Below, piece after piece: positions 50,455 to 58,998 of a DNA stretch of 64,000 nt. The notes beneath the pieces are model-generated. The model was not told where the DNA came from. It did no database searches and saw only the letters and a program-made list of their open reading frames with translations. Numbering within the stretch: position 1 is the first letter of the stretch; every line of letters starts with the position of its first letter. Source of the stretch: Nocardioidaceae bacterium. Lineage in GTDB: Bacteria; Actinomycetota; Actinomycetes; Propionibacteriales; Nocardioidaceae. The stretch lies in contig JAGIBL010000001.1 in the NCBI GenBank assembly GCA_017744365.1, positions 927,416 to 991,415 of the forward strand, read 5' to 3'. The translations under genes were made by a program, and so were the position numbers.

Positions 50455-51372
50455 ATGACGACAACGCCTCCGCTCAACACAGAGCCGGTCCGCCCGCTCA
50501 CCCCGCCGGGGGTCCTTCCCCTCGACCTGCCTCCAGGCCTGGGTCCGTTCACGCCGAGCGACGCCGCGCGGCGCGGGGTCAGCCGGTCGGCACTGGAACG
50601 GATGGTCCGCGACGGCCGGGTGGTCCGCCTGGTCCGCGGGGTCTACCTGGACGCGTCCCGCCCGTGCCCGCCCTCGGTTCGCGCGGAGGCGCTCGCCATG
50701 GCAGTCGGCTCCGAGCGGGTCGCCTGCGGCCTGACCGCCGCGTGGGTGCTCGGCGCCGGACGACCCGCGCTCGCCTATGCCGCGGGCGTCCCGGGCGGCG
50801 ACCCGGGCGGACCGCTCCCGCTCGAGATGCGCGGCCGGCGGGAGCGCCGGCTCGGTCCCGACGAGATGGTCCGCGTCGGCTCGGTGCTCGCCACCGCCCC
50901 GGTGCGGACCGCGATCGACCTCGCCCGCCGGCTCGACCTCGACCGAGCCGTCGCGGTCACCGACGCGCTGCTGCGGGCACGGGTGATGTCGCACGTGAGC
51001 TTGCTGGAGGCAGCCCAGGTGGCGACCGGACCCGGTTCGGTCAACGTCCGTCAGGTGGCGGCCCGGGCCGAGGCGCGCTCGGCCGGGCCCGCGGAGTCGG
51101 TGCTGCGGCTGCGCTGGCACGACGCCCGGCTGCCGACGCCGATCCCGGGGTTCGCCTTCGGAGGCCTCCGGGTGGCGCTGGCGCTGCCCTCGCACCGGTT
51201 CGCGGTGGCGGTGGCCGGCCTGCTGACCGAGCGTCACCGTGGCCTGCTGCGCACCCGGGGCTGGCGGGTGGTCGAGCTGCGCGGCAGCCAGGTCCTGACG
51301 GCGTCGGCCAGGGCACTGAGCCAGCACCTCGAGCGCGAGTTCCACCAGCACCTGCTGGAGGAGGTGGGCTGA
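50455..51372 (+). CDS. AbiEi-type antitoxin-domain/endonuclease-like protein
   Basis: A 305-residue protein with an N-terminal winged-helix of the AbiEi antitoxin type (FTPSDAARRGVSRSALERMVRDGRVVRLVRGVYLD) and a C-terminal domain with SGPAESVLRLRWHDARLPTP and LLRTRGWRVVELRGSQVL resembling the PD-(D/E)xK/DUF559 region often fused to it. No AbiEii nucleotidyltransferase toxin gene is adjacent. Such proteins are widespread as standalone genes in Actinobacteria and may not be true TA systems. ATG 50455 is used. It ends at TGA 51370-51372 inside a palindrome. Confidence 0.8.
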   Translation: MTTTPPLNTEPVRPLTPPGVLPLDLPPGLGPFTPSDAARRGVSRSALERMVRDGRVVRLVRGVYLDASRPCPPSVRAEALAMAVGSERVACGLTAAWVLGAGRPALAYAAGVPGGDPGGPLPLEMRGRRERRLGPDEMVRVGSVLATAPVRTAIDLARRLDLDRAVAVTDALLRARVMSHVSLLEAAQVATGPGSVNVRQVAARAEARSAGPAESVLRLRWHDARLPTPIPGFAFGGLRVALALPSHRFAVAVAGLLTERHRGLLRTRGWRVVELRGSQVLTASARALSQHLEREFHQHLLEEVG

Positions 51373-51429
51373 GCCCACCTCGAGCGCCGACCCCCGGGTG
51401 GTGACGGGCCGGGCCCGTCCGGGGGTCGG
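51361..51429 (+). terminator. Palindrome over the stop codon and following hairpin
   Basis: GAGGTGGGCT and AGCCCACCTC (51361-51381) form a perfect 10-bp inverted repeat with a single-base centre that includes the TGA of the AbiEi gene. A second, larger stem (CCGACCCCCGG at 51387-51397 with CCGGGGGTCGG at 51419-51429) encloses a smaller ACGGGC/GCCCGT stem. Together they fit a strong terminator between convergent genes. The remaining sequence to 51554 holds no gene. Confidence 0.7.
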
Positions 51430-51554
51430 GCACTGGGGCCTGCCCGCGGGCGGGTGCCGGGGTGCGGATCAGGCGTGTTGGTTGGGAGGGGTGGGGGTGG
51501 GGCCCTTCACCCCGCGGGACCGCCCCGCCGACAACGCGACAACGGGACGAGCCC

Positions 51555-52418
51555 TCAGCCCTCCAGAGCGGCGATCGCCTCGGCGATGGAGAGGGTCCGC
51601 TGGGCGGACTCGACGTGGAGGTTCTCGACCATCTTGCCGTTGTAGGTGACCACGCCGGTCTCCCGGGCGTCCCAGGCGGCCAGGATGCCGCGGGCGTCCT
51701 CGACGGCCTGGGCCGAGGGCGCGAAGGCCGCGTTGGCGCCCTCGACCTGACCCGGGTGGATGAGTGTCTTGCCGTCGAAGCCGAGCTCGCGGCCCTGCTG
51801 GCACTCGGCCAGGAAGCCCTCGGCGTTCTTGACGTCGTTGTACACGCCGTCGAGGATCGCGATGCCGGCGGCGCGGGCCGCGAGCAGGGACAGCGACAGC
51901 GCGGTCAGCAGCGGGGCCCGGCCGGGGACGTGCTCGGCGTAGGTCTCCTTGACCAGGTCGTTGGTTCCCATCACCAGCACGGCGAGCCGCGGCGAGGCAG
52001 CGGCGATCTCGCGGACGTTGAAGATCGCCTCCGGGGTCTCGACCATCGCCCAGAGCTTGGTGTGCTCCGGCGCGCCCGCGGCCTCGATCGCCGCGACGAG
52101 CGAGCGAACCTCGTCGGCCGAGTTCACCTTGGGGACCACGATGCCGTCCGGGCCGGCAGCGGCGGCGACCTTGATGTCCTCGTCGTGCCACTCGGTGCCG
52201 ATGCCGTTGATGCGGATCGTCAGCTCGCGGTTGCCGTACTCACCCGAGGAGACGGCCGCCGCGGCGCTGAGCCGGGCAGCGGGCTTGGCGTCGGGGGCGA
52301 CCGCGTCCTCGAGGTCGAGGATGAGGCCGTCGCAGGCGATCGTCTTCGCCTTCTCCAGGGCGCGCTCGTTCGACGAGGGCATGTACAGCACCGAGCGGCG
52401 GGGGCGGAAGTCAGTCAT
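51555..52418 (-). CDS. HpcH/HpaI-CitE-family lyase (copy 1)
   Basis: A 287-residue TIM-barrel lyase of the CitE type, with [29 protein letters not shown] (metal and CoA site), the [10 protein letters not shown] strand, [14 protein letters not shown] with the catalytic Glu, [11 protein letters not shown] and [11 protein letters not shown]. The family includes malyl-CoA and citramalyl-CoA lyases/thioesterases. ATG 52418 overlaps the stop of the upstream paralogue (ATGA). The substrate is not determinable; CoA-ester metabolism is likely given the steroid and acyl-CoA context. Confidence 0.87.
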   Translation of the reverse strand: MTDFRPRRSVLYMPSSNERALEKAKTIACDGLILDLEDAVAPDAKPAARLSAAAAVSSGEYGNRELTIRINGIGTEWHDEDIKVAAAAGPDGIVVPKVNSADEVRSLVAAIEAAGAPEHTKLWAMVETPEAIFNVREIAAASPRLAVLVMGTNDLVKETYAEHVPGRAPLLTALSLSLLAARAAGIAILDGVYNDVKNAEGFLAECQQGRELGFDGKTLIHPGQVEGANAAFAPSAQAVEDARGILAAWDARETGVVTYNGKMVENLHVESAQRTLSIAEAIAALEG

Positions 52419-53503
52419 CGCGGGTCCTCAGTCAGGGTGATCGCGTCGTAGGCGGCCTTGAGGTCCGGGTCGATCGCGGCCAGCTCGTCGGCCAGCGCGA
52501 CCATCACCTTGCACTGCTTGACCGAGGCGTCGTCCTCCATCTTGCCGTCGAGCATGACCGCACCGGTGCCGTCGCCCATCGCGGCGATGACCCGGCGGGC
52601 GTGCTTGACGTCCTCGACGCTCGGCGAGAAGACCTTGTTGGCGATCTTGATCTGCACCGGGTGCAGCGACCAGGCGCCGACGCAGCCGAGCAGGAAGGCG
52701 TTGCGGAACTGGTCCTCGCAGGCGACGGTGTCCTTGATGTCGCCGAACGGCCCGTAGTACGGGTAGATCCCGTGCATGGCGCACGCGTCGACCATCCGCG
52801 CGATCGTGTAGTGCCACAGGTCCTGCTGGTACGTCGTACGGTCGGCGTCGTACACCGGGGTGCCGTCGTCGCCGCGCGGCGGGTCCTGGCGCACCAGGTA
52901 GCCGGGGTGACCGCCGCCGACGCGGGTGGTCTTCATCCGCCGGTCCGCGGCCAGGTCGGCCGGGCCCAGCGAGAGGCCCTGCATCCGCGGCGAGGCCGCG
53001 CAGATCTCCTCGATGTTCGCGACGCCGCGCGCGGTCTCGAGGATCGCGTGCACCTGCAGCGGCTTGGTCAGCCCGGCCTTGGCCTCCAGCTGGGCGAGGA
53101 TCCGGTCGACGTAGTGGATGTCCTCGGCGCCCTGCACCTTCGGGACCATGATGACGTCGAGCTTGTCGCCGATCGCCGGCACCAGCGTGGTCAGGTCGTC
53201 GAGCACCCAGGGGGAGTCCAGCGAGTTGATCCGGGTCCAGAACTGGGTCGGACCGAAGTCCACGCTCTGGCCGATCCTCACCAGGCCCTCGCGGGCGATC
53301 TCCTTGTTCTCGGCCTTGACCGCGTCCTCGAGGTTGCCGAGGAGCACGTCGACGGTGCCGACCATGTCCGGCACCTTGGCGGCCATCTTCTCGTTGCCCG
53401 GGTCGAAGAAGTGGATCGCGCGGCTCGGCCGGGCCGGGATCTCCCGCAGAGGAGCGGGGGCCCCGACGGCCAGGGCTGAGAAGAAGTCCTTGGCGGTTCG
53501 CAT
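52415..53503 (-). CDS. HpcH/HpaI-CitE-family lyase (copy 2, longer)
   Basis: A 362-residue paralogue with [68 protein letters not shown] and [21 protein letters not shown]. Longer than copy 1 because of an insertion around [50 protein letters not shown], similar to the McL/Ccl long-type malyl-CoA lyases. ATG 53503 is chosen; longer in-frame extensions are antisense to the LysR-like gene. Coupled to copy 1. Confidence 0.86.
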   Translation of the reverse strand: MRTAKDFFSALAVGAPAPLREIPARPSRAIHFFDPGNEKMAAKVPDMVGTVDVLLGNLEDAVKAENKEIAREGLVRIGQSVDFGPTQFWTRINSLDSPWVLDDLTTLVPAIGDKLDVIMVPKVQGAEDIHYVDRILAQLEAKAGLTKPLQVHAILETARGVANIEEICAASPRMQGLSLGPADLAADRRMKTTRVGGGHPGYLVRQDPPRGDDGTPVYDADRTTYQQDLWHYTIARMVDACAMHGIYPYYGPFGDIKDTVACEDQFRNAFLLGCVGAWSLHPVQIKIANKVFSPSVEDVKHARRVIAAMGDGTGAVMLDGKMEDDASVKQCKVMVALADELAAIDPDLKAAYDAITLTEDPR

Positions 53504-53566
53504 GGGGCGGAAACTAGCAGGGGTCCTTACCCCCCGGTATGACGCATCCCACCTACGCTTGCGCGC

Positions 53567-54160
53567 GTGGAGGATGTCACACCGTTCCGCGTCGGCTACG
53601 TCCCCGGGGTCATGCCGGGCAAGTGGGAGCGCACCTGGGCCGACCGCGTACGACGTCCGCTCGAGCTGGTCCTGACCGAGGTCGACGAGCAGGTCGAGCG
53701 GCTCCGCGACGGCACCCTGGCGATGTGCTTCGTGCGCGGCGAGCGCGGCGTCGACCTGGACGGCGACCTGCTGCACGTGATCCCGCTGTATCGCGAGCAG
53801 CCGGTCGTGGTGGCCTCGGCCGAGCACCCGGTCGCGGCGTACGACGAGATCGAGGTCGCCGAGCTGAGGGGCGAGCACGACGTGCTCGCGGAGAATCCCG
53901 GCCTCTCGGTCCAGCACGCCATCGAGACCGTGGCCGCGGGGACCGGCATCGTGATCGTGCCGATGTCGCTGGCCCGGCTGCACCACCGCAAGGACGCCGC
54001 CTGGCGTCCGGTCCACGGCGTGCCGGACTACCCGGTCGGGCTCGCCTGGCTGCGCGACCCGCCCCCTGGGCTCTCCGCGGCGGACCGGGACGCCCGCGAG
54101 GAGGCGGTCCAGACCTTTGTCGGCATCGTCCGTGGCCGTACGACGAACAGCAGCCGCTGA
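53567..54160 (+). CDS. LysR substrate-binding-domain protein without HTH
   Basis: A 197-residue protein matching only the effector-binding part of LysR regulators ([84 protein letters not shown]). The N-terminal wHTH is absent. Proteins of this form are frequent in actinobacteria, near whiB-like genes or alone. Starts with GTG 53567. It is divergent from the CitE genes and directly upstream of whiB7. Function unknown. Confidence 0.83.
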   Translation: MEDVTPFRVGYVPGVMPGKWERTWADRVRRPLELVLTEVDEQVERLRDGTLAMCFVRGERGVDLDGDLLHVIPLYREQPVVVASAEHPVAAYDEIEVAELRGEHDVLAENPGLSVQHAIETVAAGTGIVIVPMSLARLHHRKDAAWRPVHGVPDYPVGLAWLRDPPPGLSAADRDAREEAVQTFVGIVRGRTTNSSR

Positions 54161-54241
54161 ACCGAGTTATCCACAGGATCTTCTCCGGGACCTCAGGGTC
54201 GATCTAAGGCATCTTCCCGATGTGGGGACCTACCTCAGATG

Positions 54242-54266
54242 CCGAGAGTGGTGTCACCACTCTCGG
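54242..54266 (+). promoter_or_regulatory. Perfect hairpin in the whiB7 leader
   Basis: Arms CCGAGAGTGGTG and CACCACTCTCGG (12 bp, one-base centre T) occur directly 5' of the AGAGGAAG ribosome binding site of whiB7. In mycobacteria and Streptomyces whiB7 expression is attenuated by a structured leader, so this is a candidate attenuation or translation-control element. It could alternatively be a DNA-level operator. The leader between 54161 and 54281 also holds TTATCCACA (54167-54175), a DnaA-box match. Confidence 0.62.
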
Positions 54267-54281
54267 AGAGGAAGCCGTCCG

Positions 54282-54515
54282 ATGTCCGACCTGCCGTGCC
54301 AGACCCGCCCCGAGCTGTTCTTCGCCGAGTCCCCGACCGTGCTGGCCGAGGCCAAGGAGCTCTGCGGCGGCTGCCCGGTGCGCGACCTGTGCCTGACCGG
54401 GGCGCTGGAGCGCCAGGAGCCGCACGGGGTCTGGGGCGGGAAGATCCTCGTCAACGGCATCGTGGTCGAGCACAAGCGCGGCCGGGGCCGGCCTCGCAAG
54501 GACGCGGTCGCCTGA
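54282..54515 (+). CDS. whiB7: WhiB7 transcriptional regulator
   Basis: A 77-residue 4Fe-4S WhiB protein that induces intrinsic antibiotic resistance genes. Cys6, Cys28, Cys31 and Cys37 (LPC...LCGGCPVRDLC) bind the cluster; GVWGG (49-53) is the sigma-contact turn; the RGRGRPRKDAVA end is the AT-hook and C terminus characteristic of WhiB7. ATG 54282 has an AGAGGA 8 nt upstream. Short N terminus. In the same window, arr encodes a classical WhiB7-regulon enzyme. Confidence 0.93.
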   Translation: MSDLPCQTRPELFFAESPTVLAEAKELCGGCPVRDLCLTGALERQEPHGVWGGKILVNGIVVEHKRGRGRPRKDAVA

Positions 54516-54528
54516 GGTTTCGAGGCGA

Positions 54529-56013
54529 TCAGGCCGGCAGCGGGTGGTGGTGACCGAGGCACCGCGCTGAGACCGGGGGCCACAGGTCGGCCCACGGCCG
54601 TTCCTGCTCGATCTGCGCGGCCAGCCGCAGGAGCGTGCCCTCCCCGCCGTACCGGCCCATCAGGTGCACCCCGATCGGCAGACCGCCTTCGCTCCACCCG
54701 AACGGCACGTTCATCGCCGGGCGGCCGGTCAGGTTCGCCACGATGAGCGGGAACGCCACGAACCGGGCAGAACGGGCCTCGGCGACGGTCGGGTCCTCCT
54801 CGCTGGCGAGCATCTCGCCCAGCCGCGGCGGTGGCTCGGCCAGCGTCGGGGAGAGCCACAGGTCGAAGCCGTCGGGCCCGTCGGTGACCTCGGCGAGGGT
54901 CCGGGTGAACTGCTGCACCGTGGTCAGGCACATCAGCAGCTCGCCTCCGGTCACCTTCTGCCCGCGCTCCCAGTACAGCCGCGTCAGCGGCTCGAGCTCG
55001 TGCGGCTCGGGTGCGCGGCCCAGCTCGCGGGTCCAGTACCGGACCACCCAGTCCAGCGAGGCGCCGTAGATCCGGCCGATCGCCGAGCCGACCTCGGGGC
55101 TCAGCTCGGTCAGGTCGCGCTCGAAGACGACATGGCCCAGCGAGTCGAGCAGGGCGGCGGCCTCGTCGACGACGGCGAGCACCTCGGGGTCGACCGGACG
55201 GCCCTCCGCGGCACGGCGGGTGACCGCGATCCGCAGCCGGCCCGGCGGCCGCTGGGACTCACGCAGCCAGGTGCCCGTGTGCGGCGGGGACCAGTAGGGG
55301 TCGCCGAGCCCGGGTCCGGCGGTCACGTCGAGCAGGGCAGCGCTGTCCCGGACCGTCCGGGTGAGCACGTGCTCGCTGCCCAGGCCGGCGAAGATCTCGC
55401 CGTACCGGGGTCCGAGCGGGTTGCGCCCGCGGGTCGGCTTGAGCCCGAACAGGTGGCACGCGGAGGCGGGGATCCGCAGCGATCCGCCGACGTCGTTGCC
55501 GTGCGCCACCGGCACCATCCCGGAAGCGACCGCGCTGGCCGCGCCCCCGCTCGACCCGCCCGGGGTGTGCCGCGGGTGCCACGGGTTCGCGGTCGCGCCG
55601 AACAGCCGCGGCTCGGTGGTCGGTGCCATCCCGAACTCGGGGGTGTTGGTCTTGCCGAGCACCACGAACCCGGCCCTGCGCAGCCGGCGTGCGTACTCCT
55701 GGTCGCCCGCGGAGACGTACCCCTTCAGGAACGCCGAGCCCTCGCAGAACCCGAGCCCGTCGGCCTCGACGCACAGGTCCTTGAGCAGAATCGGCACGCC
55801 GGCGAACGGGCGGTCCGGATCGGTGTGCGCGGCCGTCTCGACGGCTCGGTCGAAGTCGGTGTGCACGACCGCGTTGAGCGTCGGGTTCAGCGCCTCGATC
55901 CGCTCGATCGCGTCGCGGACCAGGTCGATCGGGCGCAGGATCCGGCGGTGCACCAGGTCGGCCAGTGCGACCGCGTCGAACAGCGCCGTACGAAGCCCCG
56001 GAACGTCCTCCAT
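54529..56013 (-). CDS. Amidase-signature family hydrolase
   Basis: A 494-residue amidase with the Ser-Ser-Lys triad: Lys in [10 protein letters not shown], cis-Ser in [11 protein letters not shown] and nucleophile Ser in [12 protein letters not shown]. Similar proteins hydrolyse amides or serve in transamidation (GatA); no GatB/C neighbours mean a catabolic or detoxifying amidase here. It starts at ATG 56013 and lies downstream of the fadE33-like gene on the same strand, but with a 62-nt gap. A role in steroid catabolism is not evident. Confidence 0.88.
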   Translation of the reverse strand: MEDVPGLRTALFDAVALADLVHRRILRPIDLVRDAIERIEALNPTLNAVVHTDFDRAVETAAHTDPDRPFAGVPILLKDLCVEADGLGFCEGSAFLKGYVSAGDQEYARRLRRAGFVVLGKTNTPEFGMAPTTEPRLFGATANPWHPRHTPGGSSGGAASAVASGMVPVAHGNDVGGSLRIPASACHLFGLKPTRGRNPLGPRYGEIFAGLGSEHVLTRTVRDSAALLDVTAGPGLGDPYWSPPHTGTWLRESQRPPGRLRIAVTRRAAEGRPVDPEVLAVVDEAAALLDSLGHVVFERDLTELSPEVGSAIGRIYGASLDWVVRYWTRELGRAPEPHELEPLTRLYWERGQKVTGGELLMCLTTVQQFTRTLAEVTDGPDGFDLWLSPTLAEPPPRLGEMLASEEDPTVAEARSARFVAFPLIVANLTGRPAMNVPFGWSEGGLPIGVHLMGRYGGEGTLLRLAAQIEQERPWADLWPPVSARCLGHHHPLPA

Positions 56014-56075
56014 ACGGCCATCATCCGGCCGGGGACGGGCCAGGGTCTCTAGTCAGAAGTGACGAGGCGCTGACG

Positions 56076-56984
56076 TCAGAGGAGGACCGAGCGCAGCCGG
56101 TGCGCCGGACCGTTCAGCGCCGAGAGCGCGTGCGCCCGCTTGAAGACCAGGTGCGCGTCGTGCTCCCAGGTGATCGCGATGCCGCCGTGCAGCTGCACCA
56201 TCTCCGAGGCGACCAGGTCGAGGGAGTCCGCGCAGTACGACCCGGCGACCGCGGCCAGCCGGTGCAGGGTCGCGGCGCTCTCGGGGCTCGGGTCCGCCAG
56301 GTACGCCGCGGCGGCCGCGGTCGCGCCCCAGCTCGCCGAGCGCGACGCCTCGAGCCGGACCAGCATGTCGGCCATCCGGTGCTTGAGGGCCTGGAAGGAG
56401 CCGATCGGCCGGCCGAACTGCACCCGTTCCCGCGAGTAGGACACCGTCATGTCCAGCGCCCGCTGCATCGCGCCGACCTGGAGCGCGGAGACCAGCGCGA
56501 TGCTGACGTCGCGGACGTCCGCGGGCGGATCGGCCGGGGACGGCGCCGTGGCCAGGCGCATCGTCTGGTCCATGGCGGCCCCGCCCTCGGAGGGTTCCAG
56601 GACGATCCCGCCCAGGGTGAACGGCACCACCTCGCCGGCCGCGAGCCGGGGGAGCAGGTCGGCCTTCTCCTCGTCGGTCCCGTGCAGCAGCGTCCGGACG
56701 GCGGCGAGCGTGCTGGCCAGCAGCGGCGCCGGGGCCAGGTTGGCGCCGAGCTCCTCGAGCACGACCGCGGTCTCGACCAGGGACGCGCCGACGCCGTCGT
56801 ACGCCTCCGGGATCGGCAGCGCGGCGACGCCGATCTGCTCGACGAGCGCCTTCCAGAGGCCCTCGTCGTACCCGGTCGTCGAGACCGACGCGGCCCGGAC
56901 CGCCTCGCTGTCGGAGCGCTTGGCCAGCAGCGACCTGATCGTCGCGGCGAGCTGGTCCTGCTCCTCGGTGCGCGCGAAGTGCAT
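56076..56984 (-). CDS. fadE33: Acyl-CoA dehydrogenase subunit, FadE33-like
   Basis: A 302-residue ACAD-fold protein with MHFARTEEQDQLAATIR, LPIPEAYDGVGASLVETAVVLEELG, VSYSRERVQFGRPIGSFQALKHRMADM and VQLHGGIAITWEHDAHL. It is shorter than classical ACADs (~380 residues) because of deletions in the middle domain, as in the alpha2beta2 steroid ACAD subunits. FadE33 partners FadE32 in mycobacterial HIP catabolism. ATG 56984 shares one base with the fadE32 stop (TGATG). Confidence 0.85.
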   Translation of the reverse strand: MHFARTEEQDQLAATIRSLLAKRSDSEAVRAASVSTTGYDEGLWKALVEQIGVAALPIPEAYDGVGASLVETAVVLEELGANLAPAPLLASTLAAVRTLLHGTDEEKADLLPRLAAGEVVPFTLGGIVLEPSEGGAAMDQTMRLATAPSPADPPADVRDVSIALVSALQVGAMQRALDMTVSYSRERVQFGRPIGSFQALKHRMADMLVRLEASRSASWGATAAAAAYLADPSPESAATLHRLAAVAGSYCADSLDLVASEMVQLHGGIAITWEHDAHLVFKRAHALSALNGPAHRLRSVLL

Positions 56985-57844
56985 CAGCCCACCAGGCTCT
57001 CGAGCACCCGCCCGCGGTGGTACGCCGGCGTGCCCCACGCGGTGACCAGCGCGCGGATCCGGTTCAGCCACAGCGACAGGTCGAACTCGGCGGTGTAGCC
57101 GATCGCGCCGTGCACCTGCAGCCCGGTCCGGGCGGCGCGGTAGGCACCGTCCGCGGCGGCCACCTTCGCGGCGGAGACCGGCACCTCGCCGAGCGCGGCC
57201 CCGTGGACCAGCGGGCGCACGAAGTCCAGCGCGATCCGTACGTCGGCGAGCTGGTGCTTGATCGCCTGGTAGGACCCGATCGCACGGCCGAACTGCTTGC
57301 GCTGCTGCACGTAGGTGACCGAGTCGGCCAGTACCCGTTCGCCGGCGCCGAGCAGCTGGGCGGCGCACGCGAGCACGGCGCGGTCGAGGGCTTCCTCGTC
57401 GAGGACCTCCGCGTCGCTCACCTCGGTCAGCGTCCGGGTGGAGTCGATGGACTGGTGCAGCGCTCCCGGGGTGCCGCTGAGCAGCCGGGCCACCTGCGCA
57501 TCGGCCGCGTACGGCGACAGCGGCGGTGCGGCCGCGGTCACCATGGCGCCGTCGACCTGCGGAGCCAGCGCGGCCGACTCGATCCACGGACCGACGGCCA
57601 GCTCGTGGCCGAGCACCTCGAACGCGACGACGAGGTCGACCAGCGTGCCACCCAGACCGCCGTCCTCCTCCGGTGCGACCAGCGCGGTCAGGCCCAGGTC
57701 GGCCAGCCGCTTCCAGAGGTCCTGGCCCGGGGCGTACTCGCCGGACGCCCAGGCCCGCGCGACCGCGACCGCGTCGGCCGCGCGCATCAGGTCGGTGATC
57801 GCCTCGGCGAACCCGGTCTGCTCGTCGGTGAGCTCGAACCTCAT
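56984..57844 (-). CDS. fadE32: Acyl-CoA dehydrogenase subunit, FadE32-like
   Basis: A 286-residue ACAD-fold protein (FELTDEQTGFAEAITDL, LVAPEEDGGLGGTLVDLVVAFEVLG, YVQQRKQFGRAIGSYQAIKHQLADVR, GLQVHGAIGYTAEFDLSLWLNRIRAL). As with FadE33, it is a truncated subunit type expected to form a heteromer. Coupled on both sides. Symbol by operon position and similarity to Rv3563. Confidence 0.83.
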   Translation of the reverse strand: MRFELTDEQTGFAEAITDLMRAADAVAVARAWASGEYAPGQDLWKRLADLGLTALVAPEEDGGLGGTLVDLVVAFEVLGHELAVGPWIESAALAPQVDGAMVTAAAPPLSPYAADAQVARLLSGTPGALHQSIDSTRTLTEVSDAEVLDEEALDRAVLACAAQLLGAGERVLADSVTYVQQRKQFGRAIGSYQAIKHQLADVRIALDFVRPLVHGAALGEVPVSAAKVAAADGAYRAARTGLQVHGAIGYTAEFDLSLWLNRIRALVTAWGTPAYHRGRVLESLVG

Positions 57845-58998
57845 CGCTGCACTCCCTTGGGTTCGCGCGGCAGGCCGAGGATGCGCTCGGCGACGATGTT
57901 GCGCTGGATCTCGTTGGTGCCGGCGTAGATCGGCCCGGACAGGGCGAAGACGTAGCCGTCCATCCAGCGCGTCTCGGCGAGCTCCGCATCGGCACCGAGC
58001 AGGTCGAGCCCGGCCTCGTGCAGGTCGATGTCGAGCTCGCTCCAGAACACCTTGTTCACCGAGCCGGCCGCGCCCATCTCACCGCCGTCCTTGAGACGGG
58101 TGACCGTGCCCCAGGTGTAGAGGCGGTAGGCCTGCGCCTTGATCCAGGCGTCGACGACGCGGTCGCGGACCTCGGGTGCCTGGGCACCGCGTTCCTTCCA
58201 GAGGTCGACCAGCCGGTCGGCCGCGGCGCAGAACCGGCCGGGGGAGCGCAGCGAGAGCCCGCGCTCGTTGCCGGCGGTGCTCATCGCCACCCGCCAGCCG
58301 TCGCCGGGCGCGCCGAGCACGTCGGAGTCCGGCACGAACACGTCGTCGAAGAACAGTTCCGCGAACCCGGCCTCGCCGTCGAGCTGGGCGATCGGGCGGA
58401 CGGTGATCCCAGGCGCGTCCAGCGGGAACAGGAAGTAGGTCAGGCCGTGGTGCCGCTGGGCTGAAGGATCGCTGCGGAACAGCCCGAAGCCCCAGTGCGC
58501 GTACGTCGCCCGCGAGGACCAGGTCTTCTGCCCGTTGAGCACCCAGCCACCGCGCTCCTCGTCCCGGGTGGCCGTCGAGCGCAGCGACGCCAGGTCGGAC
58601 CCGGCCTCGGGCTCGGACCAGGCCTGCGCCCAGACCTTCTCGCCCGAGCCCATCGACGGCAGGAACCGCGCCTGCTGCTCGGGGGTGCCGTGGTCGAAGA
58701 CGATCGGCGCGAGCAGGAAGATGCCGTTCTGGCTGACCCGGCCCGGCGCGCCGGCACGGTAGTACTCCTCCTCGAAGATCACCCACTCGACCAGCGAGGC
58801 GTCCCGCCCGCCGAGCTCACGCGGCCACGAGACCACGGCCAGCCGCGCCTCGGCGAGCTTGGCCTCCCACGCCTGGTGGGCGACGAACCCCTCCGCGGTG
58901 TCCATCGAGGGCAGCGGCTCGGCCGGCACGTTCGCGGCCAGCCAGGCGCGCACCTCCTCCTGGAAGGCGAGCTCGTCGGGGGAGAGATCCAGGTTCAC
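57841..58998 (-). CDS. fadE31: Acyl-CoA dehydrogenase, FadE31-like
   Basis: A 385-residue full-length ACAD: LDLSPDELAFQEEVRAWLAANVP, YYRAGAPGRVSQNGIFLLAPIVFDHGTPEQQARFLPSM, WAQAWSEPEAGSDLASL, and the C-terminal SGPIYAGTNEIQRNIVAERILGLPRE. GTG 58998 overlaps the fadD3 stop (GTGA). It may dehydrogenate a propionyl- or ring-derived CoA ester in the HIP branch. Confidence 0.87.
   Translation of the reverse strand: MNLDLSPDELAFQEEVRAWLAANVPAEPLPSMDTAEGFVAHQAWEAKLAEARLAVVSWPRELGGRDASLVEWVIFEEEYYRAGAPGRVSQNGIFLLAPIVFDHGTPEQQARFLPSMGSGEKVWAQAWSEPEAGSDLASLRSTATRDEERGGWVLNGQKTWSSRATYAHWGFGLFRSDPSAQRHHGLTYFLFPLDAPGITVRPIAQLDGEAGFAELFFDDVFVPDSDVLGAPGDGWRVAMSTAGNERGLSLRSPGRFCAAADRLVDLWKERGAQAPEVRDRVVDAWIKAQAYRLYTWGTVTRLKDGGEMGAAGSVNKVFWSELDIDLHEAGLDLLGADAELAETRWMDGYVFALSGPIYAGTNEIQRNIVAERILGLPREPKGVQR

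Noticed and set aside
50379-54175. Replication origin suggested by DnaA boxes
   Set aside because: Only three boxes in ~4 kb, no AT-rich unwinding region and no dnaA/dnaN/gyrB neighbours.
54220-54281. Upstream reading frame (ATG 54220) as a whiB7 leader peptide
   Set aside because: The frame does not stop before whiB7 but continues far into it, so it is an overlapping frame, not a short leader.
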